Shown here piece by piece: positions 61,306-64,000 of a DNA stretch of 64,000 nucleotides. This DNA is from Procambarus clarkii (lineage: Eukaryota > Arthropoda > Malacostraca > Decapoda > Cambaridae). The position numbers and the translations under genes were made by a program. The notes beneath the pieces are model-generated. The model was not told where the DNA came from. It saw only the letters and a program-made list of their open reading frames with translations, and made no database searches. The stretch covers positions 13,735,262-13,799,261 of the forward strand of contig NC_091227.1 of the NCBI RefSeq assembly GCF_040958095.1, in the 5' to 3' direction. How positions within the stretch are numbered: the stretch's first letter is position 1; every line of letters starts with the position of its first letter.

Positions 61306-61579
61306 TTTTTCTCCTTTCTTCCTTTCCTCATGTTGCAACATCTTCCTTATTTCTGCCACCGTCGATTGTAATTCTTCATCCCTTGTCTTACAATTTACAT
61401 ATAGGGGAAAACAAATGATTCGAGGAATAAGTCTTATTAAGAATTATTACTATGGTTCCAGGTGGAGAGCGACACCAGGGCACGAGCAAGCCAGGGGTAA
61501 CTTAAACAAATATTAGGGGCGACAATATATAATGCGGAGTGTTGATAGACAAGCAGACAGATGCCTCCAATGACGGAGA

Positions 61580-62190
61580 TGCAGCATAAATCATCGTCGC
61601 TCAGCAGACTTGATGTTACTACTGCTGCTCAGCTTAGACTCGGTTACAAGTATCTCTGGGAATTCTCATTATCTGCCGATGTAGACCTGACCAAATGTTA
61701 ACTGTGTCAACAAAATTATTCGCACACCCTCCGTCACTATGTGATGGAGTGCGAAAAGATACGTGAATTCAGAGATCATTCTATAACAAATGTTCCAGCG
61801 ATGTGTAAATATTTCATTCAAAATGATCTACTACCAGAAACCTTAGCCAAATATCCCCTGTTTGCAAACTGTAGGTAGTAACTAAGTGACTGTAACCTAT
61901 CCACCGCTGCCCACTGGATGGGGGGTGGTGTGCAGGACAAACATATCAATTGTGACACTTGCTCTCCACATATGTCAGTTGCTTAATTTAGAAACTATAC
62001 TTTTGGTCGATCTAGAACCCATTGACGATGTGACGACATATATGTTGAATTTTGTAACTCATCACAATTGTAACTTGCTTAGCTAAATTGTGGGGTTCAG
62101 TCCCTGAGCCCATTATGTGCCTCTGTAACCCTTTCCACTATCGCCCACAAGATGGGTATGGGGTGCATAATAAATGAACTAAACTAACTA
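61580..62190 (+). mobile_element. LINE 3' end with zinc-knuckle-like motif
   Basis: Plus-strand reading LGYKYLWEFSLSADVDLTKC, then a C-x2-C...HTLRHYVMECEKIREFRDH pattern, as found after the reverse transcriptase/RNase H part of I- and R1-like LINEs. It ends in GGGTGCATAATAAATGAACT. Confidence 0.6.
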
Positions 62191-62540
62191 GGCTGGCAGC
62201 GCGATAGAGGTGAACGAAATGTTCTCGCGAAAACATGTTTTTAGATTCATTTAATCCATCGGCGATGAGACACAATCAGGCAAGAGTGTGGCAGTCGGGC
62301 AAGAGTTGGTGAGAAAGACTCAGAGAAGGAAGTTTCCAAGTTGAATGAGAATAGTTAAGCCCAGAAATAACAAATATGCTTTGTTCAATCACCACATTTC
62401 CGTGTTCATTCATCATTCTTCTCTCCCTTGTTGCATTCGTCTCCTTTAACAGCTTTTCGACCCCTTATATTTCTTTATCTTTATACATCCCCTCTCTTCC
62501 CTTTCGCCTCCTGCATCTTGTTTGTCTCTTTCTTCCCATT
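62191..62540. other. Spacer without recognisable gene
   Basis: Pyrimidine-rich toward the right, leading into the CT array. Confidence 0.4.
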
Positions 62541-62545
62541 CTCTC

Positions 62546-62603
<58 letters not shown>
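62541..62603. repeat. (CT)n microsatellite
   Basis: CT run with one CCC interruption. Confidence 0.95.
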
Positions 62604-62606
<3 letters not shown>

Positions 62607-63027
62607 CACACATTTCTTTATGTAAAGTTGCTCTCGTCTCGTAGGCTACTCTAATACGTCATATTTTTTACGGAGTCGACCAATGTGTTAAAAACGTGGT
62701 GTTAATACAAAAAAAATAATCAAAGCATCGTCATATTGGCGTTTTCTGTGTATCGACTTCGATAGGTTAAGTGGGTTGATTGGGTTCGTATGTTTCGTGA
62801 TAGGCTAAACCAATGCGTTTTTCGCTGATTGAAAACAGGCTGCTCCACGTGCCTCCTTAACTACTGTTCCAATTCTGTACCAAAATACAGCGAGTGAAAA
62901 CAGTCTCCGACAACAGTGTCAACAATAAGATCTTCAACGAATCCCAACTATGGAAGCTTGTGAAATGGGATGAAGCTTACAATGAGGTGAAAGCTTAACC
63001 CTTACACTGCGCATGCGTAGCGAGTGG
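62604..63027. other. Spacer without recognisable gene
   Basis: No long frame, no repeat shared with the rest of the window. Confidence 0.4.
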
Positions 63028-63116
63028 CGATTGGTTGCGGCAACCAGGAGGCCTGGTCGACGACCGGGCCGCGGGGACGCTAAGCCCCGGAAGCACCTCA
63101 AGGTAACCTCAAGATA
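63028..63116 (+). mobile_element. SINE tail copy
   Basis: GGCAACCAGGAGGCCTGGTC GACGACCGGGCCGCGGGGAC and CCGGAAGCACCTCAAGGTAA. Plus-strand partner of 41374-41512. Confidence 0.7.
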
Positions 63117-64000
63117 AGGAGGGGGGTGGAGGGGGGGGGGAGAGATTGAATATTTAAGGTGAGGGGGAAGCGGGATAGATGAGGGGAATGAGTGCTTAAG
63201 AAGTGAATATAGAGAATGAAGGTAGGAGACGATAAAAAAGGTGGGTAGGGGTAACCCGGATGTTGGGGTTAGTAGTTTCTGGTAATTCTGGAGCGATTTG
63301 TTCATATTTCGTCACTTCCTCCCTGAATGATCTGTAGGAATGGCCTATTATATCATGCCTATTTATTTCGTGTTGACTCCACTAATATTTCTCTCACCCT
63401 GTACCATTAGGAAGCAGAAGTAACTCATATTTCTCATTTACAATTAAATGCTGCAGTTGTTCCCTGTTGCAAACTTCCTCAGTTATATGCAATTTGGTAA
63501 ATTGCCTCTCACGCTCTCTTGCTAAGGCAGCGTGGCAGCGTTAGTTGCATGAGGTATAACTTGCAATAAATGGAGCTGCTTGCAAAAATTTCCACGGCTA
63601 GAAGTCGCTATACTCGTATGGCTCTACTGTCAGGAGCGGGTTTACCTTCATCTCCCTTGTACTAACCCTTCCCGCCTGTGACTCAAAATATTCTTAGAAT
63701 CTGCCTCCATCTCCGAATGATCACAGCAATATTGGATGTTATTCACAGAGGACGTAGGTACCTGTCTAACCTTCGAATGTCGTAAACTGCTACGACCTCG
63801 TAATGCATTTCAGGTAGACATTTTCCATGTCGTAGCCTGTCACGACATCTTCGTACCCTTCAGATAGGCTCTTCACAGAGCCCTTACGGACGTCGTAAGT
63901 AGGCACGTAGCTCTTATATCTTGAAGAGGACGGCTTAATCTGTATTTACTAAATAGCTTACGAGTCATGAGGCGTTAGGAGGTCGTTCTCAACCCGAGAT
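63117..64000. other. Purine-rich tract then spacer, no gene seen
   Basis: 63117-63240 is G/A-rich. The rest is ordinary spacer to the window end. Confidence 0.4.

Overview
The window looks like nuclear DNA of a decapod crustacean. It carries five spliced hemocyanin genes of the decapod type, which encode the copper-based oxygen carrier of the hemolymph. They sit in long AT-rich non-coding DNA full of microsatellites, minisatellites, tRNA-headed SINEs, LINE tails, a Penelope-like element and foldback elements. A crayfish- or lobster-like host is my best guess from the protein sequence, but the species cannot be fixed from the DNA alone.

Every hemocyanin gene has the same plan. Exon 1 (88 bp) encodes a signal peptide and the mature N-terminus. 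After an intron of about 1.8-2.1 kb comes exon 2, always exactly 1524 bp, carrying both copper sites. A 171-183 bp intron precedes exon 3 (428-440 bp), which encodes the C-terminal part of the beta-sandwich domain. Both introns are phase 1. Full products are 680 aa (three genes) and 683 aa (one gene). The fifth gene is cut by the left window edge.

Layout: gene A (+, exons 2-3 only, 202-2324); a repeat-rich spacer; then genes B (10111-14396), C (22297-26447) and D (32069-36396), all on the minus strand, in direct tandem units that begin near 7893, 20094 and 29822; an 8.9 kb spacer; and gene E (+, 45262-49338), inverted relative to B-D. From about 49.3 kb to the right end I see no intact host gene, only 3' flank, repeats, LINE and SINE fragments, and a broken unidentified secreted/membrane-type coding relic at about 53.8-55.8 kb.

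Genes B-E share a compact promoter: a TATATAA box 42-43 bp before the ATG, preceded by GTTGCTAAGCG-like and AGATTACAAGC-like motifs. The likely outcome is several nearly identical subunits made from one cell type and assembled into hexamers or dodecamers. The paralogues show local sequence exchange (a 62-bp tract identical between D and E), intron minisatellites of differing length, and transposon presence/absence between sister units. Together these record duplication, gene conversion and later insertions.
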